Position numbers and translations under genes: made by a program
Origin: Halopseudomonas sabulinigri
Lineage (GTDB): Bacteria > Pseudomonadota > Gammaproteobacteria > Pseudomonadales > Pseudomonadaceae
Direction: 5' to 3'
Assembly: GCF_900105255.1 (NCBI RefSeq)
Contig: NZ_LT629763.1
Span: 124,001-188,000 of the forward strand
Length of the DNA: 64,000 bases
The notes under the pieces: model-generated
Told to the model about the DNA's origin: nothing
Database searches by the model: none
What the model saw: only the letters and a program-made list of their open reading frames with translations
Shown here: positions 1 through 8,680 of the stretch, piece after piece
How the letters are laid out: every line of letters begins with the position of its first letter
Position numbering within the stretch: position 1 is the stretch's first letter

Positions 1-694
1 TCCACCGTGGAGTTAATTCTTTTTCCAGTTCTTGGTGCTTGATAAGCATTGATACTTGGCAGTTGTATGTTGGGCATATTTCTAAAATCTTTCCTTTAAG
101 TACCACGTTTAAAGCATCTTGGTCCGGCATTCTTAAAATGTCAGAATTTCCGGATAGAAAACTGATTATTTGATCTTTTGTGGCATTTTTGCGCCACTTC
201 TCTGCATTGATTAAAAGCACGCCAGAGTTAAAGTATAGTTCCGGGCTTTCGATACCTAATCTAGTGGCGTCGTAGAAGGGGTTGACTGCCGCTGCGAGGT
301 AATTGTCATTGAGTTCTATGCTAATTAAGTCGCAAATATCTTTTCTGACTATGATGTCGCAGTCTAGATATAAAACTCTATCGGCGTTTATCAGCTCCGG
401 AATCAAAAGGCGATAGTACATCGCTCTAGAGATATGGGTGACTTCTATGAGGTGCTTGAACCCCTCTGGGTCTATAATATGCAGCTGGTTGCGTCCAGGG
501 CATAACTGTCTTATGGCGTCCTTAAATTCGATACTTGGAGCGTGGTCCATTATTATGCTCACAAACCACTGCTCAGGGTTTGCGGATGCACGCAATAGTG
601 ACTCCAGTGCAGGTATAATAAACTTAATGTACCGTCCGTCTGCACAGAAGCAAACATGATTGTATTCGTCAGGCTTAATAGTTGGCTCTGCCAT
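1..694 (-). CDS. glycosyltransferase family 8 protein (partial, 3' end off the window)
   Basis: The reading frame opens with MAEPTIKPDEYNHVCFCAD and runs about 231 codons to the window edge without a stop. It shows the GT8 layout: an N-terminal strand, then the segment ADRVLYLDCDIIVRKDI holding the DxD-type metal and nucleotide-sugar site, then a later FNSGVLLIN segment and a PDQDALN segment typical of LPS galactosyl/glucosyltransferases of this family. It would add a hexose from a UDP-sugar to a lipid-linked or LPS oligosaccharide at the cytoplasmic membrane. It is the last visible gene of the minus-strand polysaccharide operon, 32 bases after the flippase. Sugar specificity cannot be read from the sequence. 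Family call is confident; exact acceptor unknown. Confidence 0.85.
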   Translation of the reverse strand, partial: MAEPTIKPDEYNHVCFCADGRYIKFIIPALESLLRASANPEQWFVSIIMDHAPSIEFKDAIRQLCPGRNQLHIIDPEGFKHLIEVTHISRAMYYRLLIPELINADRVLYLDCDIIVRKDICDLISIELNDNYLAAAVNPFYDATRLGIESPELYFNSGVLLINAEKWRKNATKDQIISFLSGNSDILRMPDQDALNVVLKGKILEICPTYNCQVSMLIKHQELEKELTPRW

Positions 695-726
695 TGTCGT
701 GCTCTCTAATGTATTTAACCAAGCGA

Positions 727-2157
727 CTATGCTCGAAGGCCGATTTTCTGCAAGGGAAGGCTTTTACGCAGGTTAGGTATTCCTGCCAGCAATAGTGTGA
801 ATGTTAAAAACGCTGTGAAACTGACAGTCGCTTGATAAAATATTGAATCAAATTTATAGGGTATTAATTGCGCTATCGCTAATGCTAAAGACAATATTGA
901 GATTGCTGGGAGCGTGAGCTTTATAAGCATCTCGCGGGTTCTCCGTTTGCTTACATTGCATGCCTTGCTGCTACTTATATATATAAATACTCCAATTGCT
1001 GCGCGCTGAATAGATAGAAGCACTACTGCGCCTTCTAGTCCGAAGTTATACGCTCCGATTGTTACTGAGCCTAAAACGGTAACGGCGTCAAGGGAAATGT
1101 AAGAAAACTTTCTCTTCCATAGCCCTTTGGCCTCTAGTAGAGAGTAGCTCATTGGGGCAAGCATTTTCAGCGGCAATGATACGGCAAAGAAAGAAGCGAG
1201 AAGTGCCGCTGTATCCCACTTGCCATCCCAAATTAGGTGTACTGCTGAAGGCCCTAAAAGAATAAAAGTAAGGGATATTATTGATGTGCCTGAGAATATA
1301 ATAGAGCTGTGCTTTGTAAAAAGCATAGCGCGCGCGTGGTTGTTCTTATTCTCTTTTACTAGGAATGGCATGAAGACATTATTTATCCCGTGGGCTATTA
1401 CCAAGCCAAGGTTGGCGGTCAGCATGAATGCGAAATAATAAATGCCAAGATCTGATTCGGATAAGAATTTGGATAGTACTAAAAAGTCTCCTCGTAGAGC
1501 TATGCCCATCGCAAATGTTGTTAGAGCTATCCAGCGTAATTGGTATGCTAGCTCGATGATTGTTGTCGTTTTTTCTGTGAAAGTGATCTTTGGGCACCTA
1601 CTTTTTGTTGCATGTCTTAATAGTATAAAGGTTGTTGAGTAACTAGCCGCAAAGGCTAGACCATAGCTGGTCACTCCTAGTCCGAAAAAGGCACACCCTA
1701 TTAGTACAGCAGTGTTTGCTATGGAGGCATATATTTCTACGCGAGATATTACGGGAAGGCTTAAGTTTATGGATAGCCTAGCTTTGTAAATTTGAGCTGC
1801 TGAATTTAACGGCAGAAACAAGGCAATGATGCACGCGGCTGCAACGGTTTCCGTGTCAAGAGTTTGGGCGTATGTTGCTGTTACTAGGATTGCACCACCT
1901 GCTATAGCCGCGAGCAATGTAAATATGATGGCCGGCCTCATATTTTCCGGCAGTTTGTCCTGCTCTTTAATGAGGAACTTGTTTATGCCGGTGTCAATAA
2001 AGCCAGAAGTAAGGCTCATGGTGCCAACTATTAACGCAAATTTACCAAACTCTCCGGCAGAAAAGAGATAACCCAAAAATACTTGAGCTATTAGCGTTGA
2101 AGTTTTTGCCGCAATGATTGCGACAGACATCCAAGTAAAGCTTCTTCCAATAGACAT
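727..2157 (-). CDS. oligosaccharide flippase family protein (Wzx-like)
   Basis: A 476-residue, strongly hydrophobic protein with roughly 12-14 predicted membrane segments along its whole length and few charged residues, the usual size and pattern of Wzx/MATE-type polysaccharide flippases. Such proteins turn lipid-linked repeat units across the inner membrane for assembly outside. Its ATG overlaps the stop codon of the pyruvyl transferase gene by one base (TAATG), which points to translational coupling. Position between a pyruvyl transferase and a glycosyltransferase supports the role. Base composition is AT-rich compared with the rest of the window. No Wzy polymerase is visible before the window edge. 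The family assignment rests on topology and context more than on a sharp motif. Confidence 0.8.
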   Translation of the reverse strand: MSIGRSFTWMSVAIIAAKTSTLIAQVFLGYLFSAGEFGKFALIVGTMSLTSGFIDTGINKFLIKEQDKLPENMRPAIIFTLLAAIAGGAILVTATYAQTLDTETVAAACIIALFLPLNSAAQIYKARLSINLSLPVISRVEIYASIANTAVLIGCAFFGLGVTSYGLAFAASYSTTFILLRHATKSRCPKITFTEKTTTIIELAYQLRWIALTTFAMGIALRGDFLVLSKFLSESDLGIYYFAFMLTANLGLVIAHGINNVFMPFLVKENKNNHARAMLFTKHSSIIFSGTSIISLTFILLGPSAVHLIWDGKWDTAALLASFFAVSLPLKMLAPMSYSLLEAKGLWKRKFSYISLDAVTVLGSVTIGAYNFGLEGAVVLLSIQRAAIGVFIYISSSKACNVSKRRTREMLIKLTLPAISILSLALAIAQLIPYKFDSIFYQATVSFTAFLTFTLLLAGIPNLRKSLPLQKIGLRA

Positions 2158-3209
2158 TACGATGCTAACGCTGCAGTTAGTTTATTCCTAGACTCTTTTG
2201 CTAGGTCTTGTACTATTGTTTCTTGCTGTGCGGAGAACGGTTTTGTCAATAGTGACAAAATTTCTTGCTGCGTGTTGTTGACTTCTACTGCTCTCTCTTT
2301 CATCTTTAGCTGTTCCAGCATAAATCCGAGCTTGTTTCGCTTGCTCTCATTCATGAATGCTACGAATGGGGTAGAGGATTTAATTGAAAATATACTGCCA
2401 TGAAAGAGTGACGTGATATGGTACTTTGAACGATTTATATGCTGAACCCACTCCAGCGCTGTGGCGGAAAAGTAACTGTTCTCGAGCCCTTTGTACAGGT
2501 ACCCAGGGGAGATTATCTTAAGGTTTAGCGCCTGTGCTATTTTCTTCGCGGTTTCGAGTTGGTCCTCTGTCATCTCTCCGGACAGTATTAGCTGGTTTTC
2601 TTTATCAACTATTTTTTCCGTGAGTTCAACTAAGTAGGTTGGGTCTAATACGAGTTTAGGGTGAAGGGAGAGACCACGTACCGCTTCCGCGGTGTGATTA
2701 TCCCTTACGAGGATTGTGCTAAACTGCCTCAATGCAGCTTCAAAATTGCTTTTTTCAGCCGTTGGTAAATTGTAAGACCCCATTGAGGCTGCATAGCTGA
2801 TTTTTTTGCCGTCAAATGGGAAGTCCAGTATAAATGGAGGCTGGTGGCCTAAGTAATTCCCAAAGTTCCAAATCTCGTCGCTTCCACATATCAATGCATC
2901 GTAGTTCTTCGAGATTTTTTGTACTCCTGAAGTAGTGTATAGCGCCTTGGTGTTGATGCAACCGAGCTCTATTGCTGACTTTCTGAATGTGTTTCTCGCT
3001 TCTAAGTTTCGGAAATATTCTTTCGTTTTTAATTTCAGTGCAGGCCGTATAATGTGTGCAGCTATCCGTGCTCTTGATCTTGGAGGCTGGTAATTTATTA
3101 TGTCGCACTCGTACCCACAGTCAATGCAGAACTTTCGCAGGGAGGCGGCTTGCAGTTGTGCGCCGAAGTTGTTTATTTCATGGTAGGTTAAAATTCCAAG
3201 CTTCTTCAT
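2157..3209 (-). CDS. polysaccharide pyruvyl transferase family protein
   Basis: A 350-residue protein beginning MKKLGILTYHEINNFGAQLQ. The early NxGAxLQ segment, the central YDALICGSDEIWNFG segment and the later TSLFHGSIFSI segment (about residues 240-255) are the recognisable blocks of the CsaB/WcaK/AmsJ family, which transfers pyruvate from phosphoenolpyruvate to a sugar as a ketal. Pyruvyl groups give an exopolysaccharide negative charge. It starts 4 bases after the nitroreductase-family gene ends and overlaps the flippase start, so the three are probably co-translated. Some members of this family act with other chemistry, so the substrate remains inferred. Confidence 0.85.
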   Translation of the reverse strand: MKKLGILTYHEINNFGAQLQAASLRKFCIDCGYECDIINYQPPRSRARIAAHIIRPALKLKTKEYFRNLEARNTFRKSAIELGCINTKALYTTSGVQKISKNYDALICGSDEIWNFGNYLGHQPPFILDFPFDGKKISYAASMGSYNLPTAEKSNFEAALRQFSTILVRDNHTAEAVRGLSLHPKLVLDPTYLVELTEKIVDKENQLILSGEMTEDQLETAKKIAQALNLKIISPGYLYKGLENSYFSATALEWVQHINRSKYHITSLFHGSIFSIKSSTPFVAFMNESKRNKLGFMLEQLKMKERAVEVNNTQQEILSLLTKPFSAQQETIVQDLAKESRNKLTAALAS

Positions 3210-3213
3210 GGCG

Positions 3214-4194
3214 TCAGGCTTTATCTTCTTCCAAGGGTTGGTTTATCTTACAAGTTTCGCTAATGTCTCTTCTAGGGGATGCTGCTATCACCGTTTCTTC
3301 TGGTATGTGGCCAAATGCGATGAGTGTAATGACTATTTCTGATTCGGGTATCCCTGTTAGTTCATGTAGTTTTTTGTCTGTTCTGACGCCTTGACTCCAG
3401 TTAAGCATGCAACTCCCAAGGCCGACTGCGTGCGCCGCGTAAACGATGCTCATGGCGTACAGGCCACCATCCACGTAACCTTGATTACGCTCTGCTCCTT
3501 TGTAGAAGCACGCCAGTTCAGATGTTACCACCGCTATAGCTTTGGCGTGATGACCAAACCCTGAGTTTCCGTCTTGCAAGCTTAGTATTCTTTTTATCGA
3601 CTCTTCATCAGTGTAGAAATATGACTTCGCTGTTTGTCTGTTGCATACTGAAGGTGTCTTAGAGGCTATAAGCCCAATTCGCTTCAGGAGCTCTTCGCTT
3701 ATAGGAGTAGCACTGTAGTTTCGTAGGCTGAATCTAGAGAAAAAGAAGCTTTCAGGGTTGGCTGGTAAGCTTGCGGCTATTGCTTTTTTGGAAATAACCT
3801 TGTTGCCAGCTATTCCGGAAGTAGTCTCTTGTTTGCCGGCGTTTTTATGAAAAAGAGCTGTAAGCTCTTTTGTGTCCATTCCTTGTTTGGCTTGGTACTC
3901 TAGATAAGCTGTTGCAGTTGCCAAGGCGGCGGATAATGAAGAGTCGCTGTCGTAAGAGTTTAAATGTATGTTGCAGGATTTCATTAGTTCTTGAAATTTA
4001 TTAACTCCAAAGCCCTTTCTGGGGTTTGGTAGCGACATCCCTTTTTCCAATGCGTGAGCTGTTCTTAGGAGGTGAGCTTGAAGGGAGTTTCGGTTTTTAT
4101 AAGGGCCAAATAACTGGGAATGCCTCAATAGTCGGCGTATGTCTGAGCTATAACCGTAAAATACTATTGCTAGGTTTTTTAGTCGAGTTTTCAT
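3214..4194 (-). CDS. nitroreductase family protein in the polysaccharide operon
   Basis: A 326-residue protein. From about residue 150 it carries a nitroreductase (FMN-dependent) fold: the segment RFSLRNYSATPIS matches the start of the family (RRSxRxY/F), with PSVCNRQTAKSYFY after it, and GYVDGGLYAMSIVYAAHAVGLGS and a LIAFGHIPEE segment near the C terminus. The first 150 residues form an extra helical region not found in the short 200-residue enzymes. Genes of this type occur beside pyruvyl transferases in polysaccharide clusters; their reaction there is not established to my knowledge. It lies 18 bases after ugd and 4 bases before the pyruvyl transferase. Substrate unknown. Confidence 0.75.
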   Translation of the reverse strand: MKTRLKNLAIVFYGYSSDIRRLLRHSQLFGPYKNRNSLQAHLLRTAHALEKGMSLPNPRKGFGVNKFQELMKSCNIHLNSYDSDSSLSAALATATAYLEYQAKQGMDTKELTALFHKNAGKQETTSGIAGNKVISKKAIAASLPANPESFFFSRFSLRNYSATPISEELLKRIGLIASKTPSVCNRQTAKSYFYTDEESIKRILSLQDGNSGFGHHAKAIAVVTSELACFYKGAERNQGYVDGGLYAMSIVYAAHAVGLGSCMLNWSQGVRTDKKLHELTGIPESEIVITLIAFGHIPEETVIAASPRRDISETCKINQPLEEDKA

Positions 4195-4212
4195 GTTGGT
4201 TGAGGCTTCTGT

Positions 4213-5379
4213 TTAATCAATTTTGTATATGTCGCGAGTGTAAATCTTTTCTGAAATGTCTAGCAGTTCGTCACAAAGTCTATTTGCTAGTACTATGTCA
4301 GAGCGCTCTTTAAGCTCTGTGAGACTTCGAGTTACTTTAGATCCAAAAAAAGTGCTCTCTTGCATGTTCGGCTCGTAAATAAGTATTTCTATGCCCTTTG
4401 CTTTTAATCTTTTCATTACACCCTGTATTGCGGAGGCTCTGAAGTTGTCTGAATTTGACTTCATTGTTAGTCGATATATTCCAACGCAAGAAGGCGATAG
4501 TGCGAGAATCCTTTCCGAGATAAAATCTTTCCTTGTTTTGTTGGCATCAACGATCGCTTTTATCATTGTGCTAGGAACGTCGTAGTAGTTTGCGAGCAAT
4601 TGTTTCGTATCTTTGGGCAGGCAATAGCCGCCATAGCCAAAGCTTGGATTGTTGTAATGGTCACCAATACGTGGGTCCAAGCATACACCATCAATAATCT
4701 GGCGAGTGTCCAGCCCGTGAGTTTCTGCGTAAGTGTCTAGCTCGTTGAAGTAGGCTACGCGCATGGCCAAGTAGGTGTTGGCGAATAGCTTGATTGCCTC
4801 CGCCTCAGTGCTATTGGTTAGCAGCACCTGCACGTCTTGCTTTACTGCTCCCTCTTTCAATAGATCTGCGAATGCTTGTGCGCGCTCGCTCTTCTCGCCC
4901 ACGATGATGCGAGATGGATATAGGTTGTCGTATAGAGCCTTGCCCTCGCGCAGGAACTCAGGCGAGAAGATAATGTTTGGGTGACCTGTTTTCTCACGCA
5001 GTTGCTGGGTATAACCAACCGGGACGGTAGATTTGATTACCAGAGTTGCTTCTGGGTTCAAGGTTAGGGCGTCCGAGACAACCGACTCTACGCTTTTAGT
5101 ATTGAAGTAATTAGTTTGTGGGTCGTAATCAGTTGGCGTGGCAATGATGATAAAGTCAGCACCTTTGAACGCAACCCCTTTATCAGTTGTTGCTTGCAAG
5201 TGCAGAGTGCGATTGCAGAGAAAGTCTTCGATCTCCGCATCTACGATAGGGGACTTACGATCATTGATTAAGTCCACTTTACTCTGCACTATATCGAGTG
5301 CGACTACTTGGTTGTGCTGTGCCAGTAACACAGCATTGGACAGTCCGACGTAGCCAGTCCCTGCGACGGCGATTTTCAT
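4213..5379 (-). CDS. ugd: UDP-glucose 6-dehydrogenase
   Basis: A 388-residue NAD-dependent enzyme that oxidises UDP-glucose to UDP-glucuronate for acidic polysaccharides. The N terminus [20 protein letters not shown] is the Rossmann GxGxxG site. Other blocks include [35 protein letters not shown] and [15 protein letters not shown], the last carrying the catalytic cysteine. Length matches the short Ugd of E. coli. An AGGA motif lies 9 bases before the ATG. Base composition changes inside the gene: by hand count the 60 bases from 4381 hold 23 G/C, the 60 from 4681 hold 30 and the 60 from 4921 hold 31, so the 3' third resembles the AT-rich genes that follow while the 5' part resembles wzc. Confidence 0.95.
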   Translation of the reverse strand: MKIAVAGTGYVGLSNAVLLAQHNQVVALDIVQSKVDLINDRKSPIVDAEIEDFLCNRTLHLQATTDKGVAFKGADFIIIATPTDYDPQTNYFNTKSVESVVSDALTLNPEATLVIKSTVPVGYTQQLREKTGHPNIIFSPEFLREGKALYDNLYPSRIIVGEKSERAQAFADLLKEGAVKQDVQVLLTNSTEAEAIKLFANTYLAMRVAYFNELDTYAETHGLDTRQIIDGVCLDPRIGDHYNNPSFGYGGYCLPKDTKQLLANYYDVPSTMIKAIVDANKTRKDFISERILALSPSCVGIYRLTMKSNSDNFRASAIQGVMKRLKAKGIEILIYEPNMQESTFFGSKVTRSLTELKERSDIVLANRLCDELLDISEKIYTRDIYKID

Positions 5380-5494
5380 ACGAATGTTCCTATGGTTTTG
5401 TTGCGGCTTTTTCTGCGGAAAAGGGGTGAGGTTGCCTTTGATCGCGGTGCCGTAGTGAGGGCAGAGAGAGTTTCACTGTTACAAACTAGTTCGC

Positions 5495-5529
5495 TTCAAC
5501 GGCTGCTGTGTTGCACAGAAGCCGTTGAA
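5495..5529 (-). terminator. long hairpin between wzc and ugd
   Basis: An almost perfect 35-base inverted repeat: outer arms of 10 bp (TTCAACGGCT and its complement) and an inner 5-bp stem CTGTG-CAA-CACAG, separated by one mismatch. It sits in the 163-base gap between wzc and ugd. On the minus-strand transcript no clear U-run follows it, so it is more likely an RNA processing, stability or attenuation element than a full terminator. If it does attenuate, wzb-wzc would be made in excess over the downstream sugar genes, and ops-type antitermination could read through it. Confidence 0.5.
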
Positions 5530-5542
5530 AAGGCCCGAAACT

Positions 5543-7786
5543 TCAGGACTTGTCTGATTTGTACTCGTAGTTGTAGTAACCGTAGTTGCCATAACCATAG
5601 GCGCCGTAAGACGAGGCTTTTTTCACAACGGCATTGAAAATGGCGCCTTTGAGCTGAATATTGTTTTGCTCGAACCGGCGCTTGGTTACTTCAATCTCCT
5701 TCGCGCTGTTCAAGCCAAAGCGAGTCACGATAAGGCTCATGCCCACCTGCCGGCCAACAATGCTGGCGTCCGTTACCGCGAGAACTGGGGGGGTGTCGAT
5801 AATAATGCTGTCGTACTCATCCTTCACGTTATCCAGGAAGCTCGAGAAGTTGGCATGCATGAGCAACTCGGACGGGTTGGGCGGTATCTGGCCTCGTGGA
5901 ATAAGGTGCAGATTATCCAGTTCCGTTTTGTAAATGGCGTCTGCGCTGGTAATGCGGGTAGACAACAACTCAGACAGGCCGTTTTCCGGCGCCTGGCGGA
6001 ACATTTTGTGGATGTATCCCTTGCGCATGTCTGCGTCGATAAGCAGTACTTTCTGGCCTGCCTGCGCCATGATGGCCGCGAGGTTGGCTGAAACAAACGA
6101 TTTACCGACGCCTGGACTAGGGCCGGAGATCATCATTATGTTGTTCTTTGATTCGAGGCGAGCGAAGTGCAGGCTGGTGCGAAGGCTGCGCAGCGATTCG
6201 ATTGCCAGATCTGCCGGGTTGCTGATGGCGAGCAGTAGCGAGTGCGCATTTGACGGCGCTTGGCGTTTACCTTTGGCAACGTTTTCAACGACCTCCTGAT
6301 CTTTACTGAAAGGTATGCTGGCGTATACCGGGAGGCCGAGTTGTTCGATAACGTCGGGGTCTTCCACGCCTCGGTTCATAGCGTGGCGCAGTAGCACTAC
6401 GGCAACACCTATTATGCCGCCCAGTAGGGTGGCGACGACTGCAATCAGTGCCTTCTGGGGTTTAACTGGCTTAACGATGTTAACGTCCGCATTATCAATA
6501 ATACGGACGTTCCCCACGGTGCCTGCACGCATTACATCCAGCTCTTGTGAGCGGTTTAAAAGGGCCGTGTACACCTCGGTGGTAACCTGCACATCACGCG
6601 TGAGCCGCAGAAGCTCTTGTTGTGTCTCTGGCAGGCCTTCTACCTTGCTGGTGAGCTCGTCTTTTTGTCGCTTGAGCTGCTCCATCTGGTCGAGCAGGGC
6701 TTGGTAGGATGGGTGCTGACGTGTGAACCGGCGCTCCATTTCAGCGCGCTTGAGGTTTTGCTCTGAGATCAGCGTGTCGATCTCAACAATCTGATCAAGC
6801 ACAGCCTGTGTCTCAATGGAAATATCCACAGACTTGCTGCTGGTTTGGTAGTCGTTCAACGCCTGCTCATAGCGTTCAAGCTCTTTGCGTACTTGGGGTA
6901 ACTGCTGCTTAAGAAACTCCAGGCTCTGTGCGGCCTCCGCTGAGTTACGCTCTACGTTTTGGCGCACGTACAGTTTGCTGACTTCATCTAGGACCCTGGT
7001 CGCATGCTCGGGCTCAGGACTTTGCAGCGCGAGCGCGATGATGCCAGAGTCTCGTCCGCGCTCGCTTGCCAAAATTTGCTCCTGGTAACTCAGTGTGGTG
7101 TTGAGCTCTCGGGCTTTGGTCAGGGTGAATTCGGCTCCGGGGTTGGCCATCAGCGTCTGGATCTGGATCTTGAATCCGCCCTGTACTATCTGCTCGCCGA
7201 CTTTGCCTTCGACCAGCAGGTTCTCATCGTCGTTGTACAGCCCAAAAGTTTGACTCTCTCCTACGACCAACGTCAGTGGTTTAGCCAAGTAGTCGGCAGG
7301 AACCTCGAGCTGGAATACATCCAACTGCTCGCCACCCCAATTGTAGCTATTTAAGCCAAGCCAGGGCTCAGCAACGTGTTGTTGTTCCGTTGGCGTGAAG
7401 TGCCTCGCTATCCACTGGCCCAATACCGGGAAATAGTTTGGCTTAACCGTAATATCCAGCTTGAGGTTACGTACGGTCTGCCCTACAACTGCGCGCGACT
7501 TTAAAAGCTCTATTTCGGTAACAGCTTTTGACGTTGCGCCAAACATTTCGCCGACTTCGCTGAAAGCGGATAGGCCGCCTCCGGATTTTTCCTCAATCTG
7601 GATCAGCGCATTAGCCTGATAAATAGGGGTTGCCAGAAGAGCATAAGCGACACCGATTACTGCAAAAACCAACGTAAATCCGATGATTATCCACTTACCA
7701 TCTATCAACGCCCCCAGGAGAGCCAGCAGGTCAATTTCATCACTGTCGTGTTGTGGTGCTTGAGGAGAGGGGGTGTTGTTTTGCAT
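5543..7786 (-). CDS. wzc: polysaccharide biosynthesis tyrosine autokinase (Wzc-like)
   Basis: A 747-residue inner-membrane bacterial tyrosine kinase and polysaccharide co-polymerase. Membrane segments at about 31-53 and 445-467 flank a periplasmic Wzz-type domain with a coiled-coil region (about 270-400). The cytoplasmic kinase has Walker A (GPSPGVGKS, about 555-563), Walker A' (LLIDADMRKG, 581-590) and Walker B (IIIDTPPV, 660-667). The C terminus (about 727-742) is a tyrosine cluster with nine Tyr in sixteen residues, the autophosphorylation tail. It controls chain length and export together with the phosphatase encoded 42 bases upstream. An AGGGA ribosome site precedes the ATG. Complete and of usual length. 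Confidence 0.95.
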   Translation of the reverse strand: MQNNTPSPQAPQHDSDEIDLLALLGALIDGKWIIIGFTLVFAVIGVAYALLATPIYQANALIQIEEKSGGGLSAFSEVGEMFGATSKAVTEIELLKSRAVVGQTVRNLKLDITVKPNYFPVLGQWIARHFTPTEQQHVAEPWLGLNSYNWGGEQLDVFQLEVPADYLAKPLTLVVGESQTFGLYNDDENLLVEGKVGEQIVQGGFKIQIQTLMANPGAEFTLTKARELNTTLSYQEQILASERGRDSGIIALALQSPEPEHATRVLDEVSKLYVRQNVERNSAEAAQSLEFLKQQLPQVRKELERYEQALNDYQTSSKSVDISIETQAVLDQIVEIDTLISEQNLKRAEMERRFTRQHPSYQALLDQMEQLKRQKDELTSKVEGLPETQQELLRLTRDVQVTTEVYTALLNRSQELDVMRAGTVGNVRIIDNADVNIVKPVKPQKALIAVVATLLGGIIGVAVVLLRHAMNRGVEDPDVIEQLGLPVYASIPFSKDQEVVENVAKGKRQAPSNAHSLLLAISNPADLAIESLRSLRTSLHFARLESKNNIMMISGPSPGVGKSFVSANLAAIMAQAGQKVLLIDADMRKGYIHKMFRQAPENGLSELLSTRITSADAIYKTELDNLHLIPRGQIPPNPSELLMHANFSSFLDNVKDEYDSIIIDTPPVLAVTDASIVGRQVGMSLIVTRFGLNSAKEIEVTKRRFEQNNIQLKGAIFNAVVKKASSYGAYGYGNYGYYNYEYKSDKS

Positions 7787-7828
7787 GAAATCCCTTAAAT
7801 GGATAACCAGGATGGTGACGCTGGGTGT

Positions 7829-8263
7829 TTATAGGTGTTTTGACCAGCTGGTGACGCCTTGGCTGATCAGAGTATAGACGTGTTCAAATGCAGGCTTTTG
7901 CTGGCGATAGGGGTCAGGTATTTTTTGATCGCTTTGCCATTTGCCTAGCAGGAAGGTCTTGCCGCGTGCTTCGGGGGCCATCTCTAGGATGTCGTGTACG
8001 TGCCTGGGTTCCATGGTGAGAATCAGGTCGTTTTGATGTAGCAGGTCGCGGGTAAGCTGCTGGGCGCTGTGATGCGGATGGTCACCGCCGTGGGCGCGGA
8101 GTACCTCAAGGGCGGTGGCGTCCATGGGCTTGCCGACCAGGGCGCCGATACCGGCGGAGCTGACCTTGATGCCTTTATGTTGCAGGCTTTGCTGCAGCAT
8201 GGCTTCAGCCATGGGGCTGCGGCAGATATTGCCCACGCAGACGACGAGGATGGTTTTGAACAT
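7829..8263 (-). CDS. wzb: low molecular weight protein-tyrosine-phosphatase (Wzb-like)
   Basis: A 144-residue cytoplasmic phosphatase. The P-loop VCVGNICRSPMAEA near the N terminus has the CX5R signature, and the general-acid aspartate lies in the IPDPYRQ loop near residue 117, both complete. It removes phosphate from the tyrosine tail of the Wzc kinase, allowing the phosphorylation cycle needed for polysaccharide assembly. It is the first gene of the minus-strand operon, about 160 bases downstream of an ops element, and precedes wzc by 42 bases. A separate Wza outer-membrane channel gene is not seen in this window. Confidence 0.93.
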   Translation of the reverse strand: MFKTILVVCVGNICRSPMAEAMLQQSLQHKGIKVSSAGIGALVGKPMDATALEVLRAHGGDHPHHSAQQLTRDLLHQNDLILTMEPRHVHDILEMAPEARGKTFLLGKWQSDQKIPDPYRQQKPAFEHVYTLISQGVTSWSKHL

Positions 8264-8420
8264 GGGTACTGTTGGTCTCTGCCTTGATTATTCCGTGGCT
8301 TCGGTCTTGGGCTGGCAGGCTGTTTTTGCCAGCTTGGCGTGTTCAGAGGCCATTCTTATATGACGATAAAGTGACGTCAATGAAAAGGATGTCTTTGTGC
8401 GCCAAAACGGTGCCTTCAGG

Positions 8421-8459
8421 CACGCTACCGCCCCAGGATTTACAGTCTTCCTCCTGAGG
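8421..8459 (-). promoter_or_regulatory. JUMPstart leader with exact ops element (RfaH-type recruitment site)
   Basis: On the minus strand, 8432 down to 8421 reads GGCGGTAGCGTG, the ops core known from enterobacterial surface-polysaccharide, haemolysin and conjugation operons. The bases just before it (CTGTAAATCCTG, then GG) align with the end of the classical JUMPstart (CTGTTAAGCCAG, then GG), 22 matches in the last 25 by eye against the recalled consensus. The GTGCC-TGAA-GGCAC hairpin (8410-8423) starts inside the end of the core. The element lies in the untranslated leader about 160 bases before wzb. In known systems the non-template ops strand recruits the NusG paralogue RfaH, suppressing pausing and Rho termination in long operons. 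No rfaH gene is in this window. Confidence 0.8.
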
Positions 8460-8589
8460 ACTCTCTCTAGCATGCGGTTGGTCGGCCGCGTTAAGGGCGC
8501 CTGAGCATGCGATGCATATTTTAAGCCGAGTCAGTATGTTTAGTTAAGGTTAAAGTTTTGTGACCTTATGTCGCGGGCCAATGCTCGCT

Positions 8590-8635
8590 AAAACAATAAC
8601 TAAGGCCCGTCAGTTCGGCTGTTGCCTGACGGGCC
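8590..8635 (-). terminator. Rho-independent terminator after glmS
   Basis: A perfect 10-bp stem (GGCCCGTCAG at 8604-8613 and its complement at 8626-8635) with a 12-base loop lies 46 bases past the glmS stop codon. On the minus strand it is followed by TTAGTTATTGTTTT, a T-rich though interrupted run. It should separate glmS from the polysaccharide leader that begins just downstream. The remaining part of the 417-base gap between glmS and wzb (8264-8680) holds the ops leader and an AT-rich stretch (8515-8580) likely to contain the operon promoter, which I could not place. Confidence 0.8.
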
Positions 8636-8680
8636 GGTGGCTTTGAGGGTTGGGACTGGCCGCGGTTCCGTGGTCGGACG

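Noticed and set aside
8355-8380. Possible promoter TTGACG / TATAAG inside the wzb leader (minus strand)
   Set aside because: The spacing is only 14 bases, too short for sigma-70, and it lies downstream of the ops element, where no promoter is expected.
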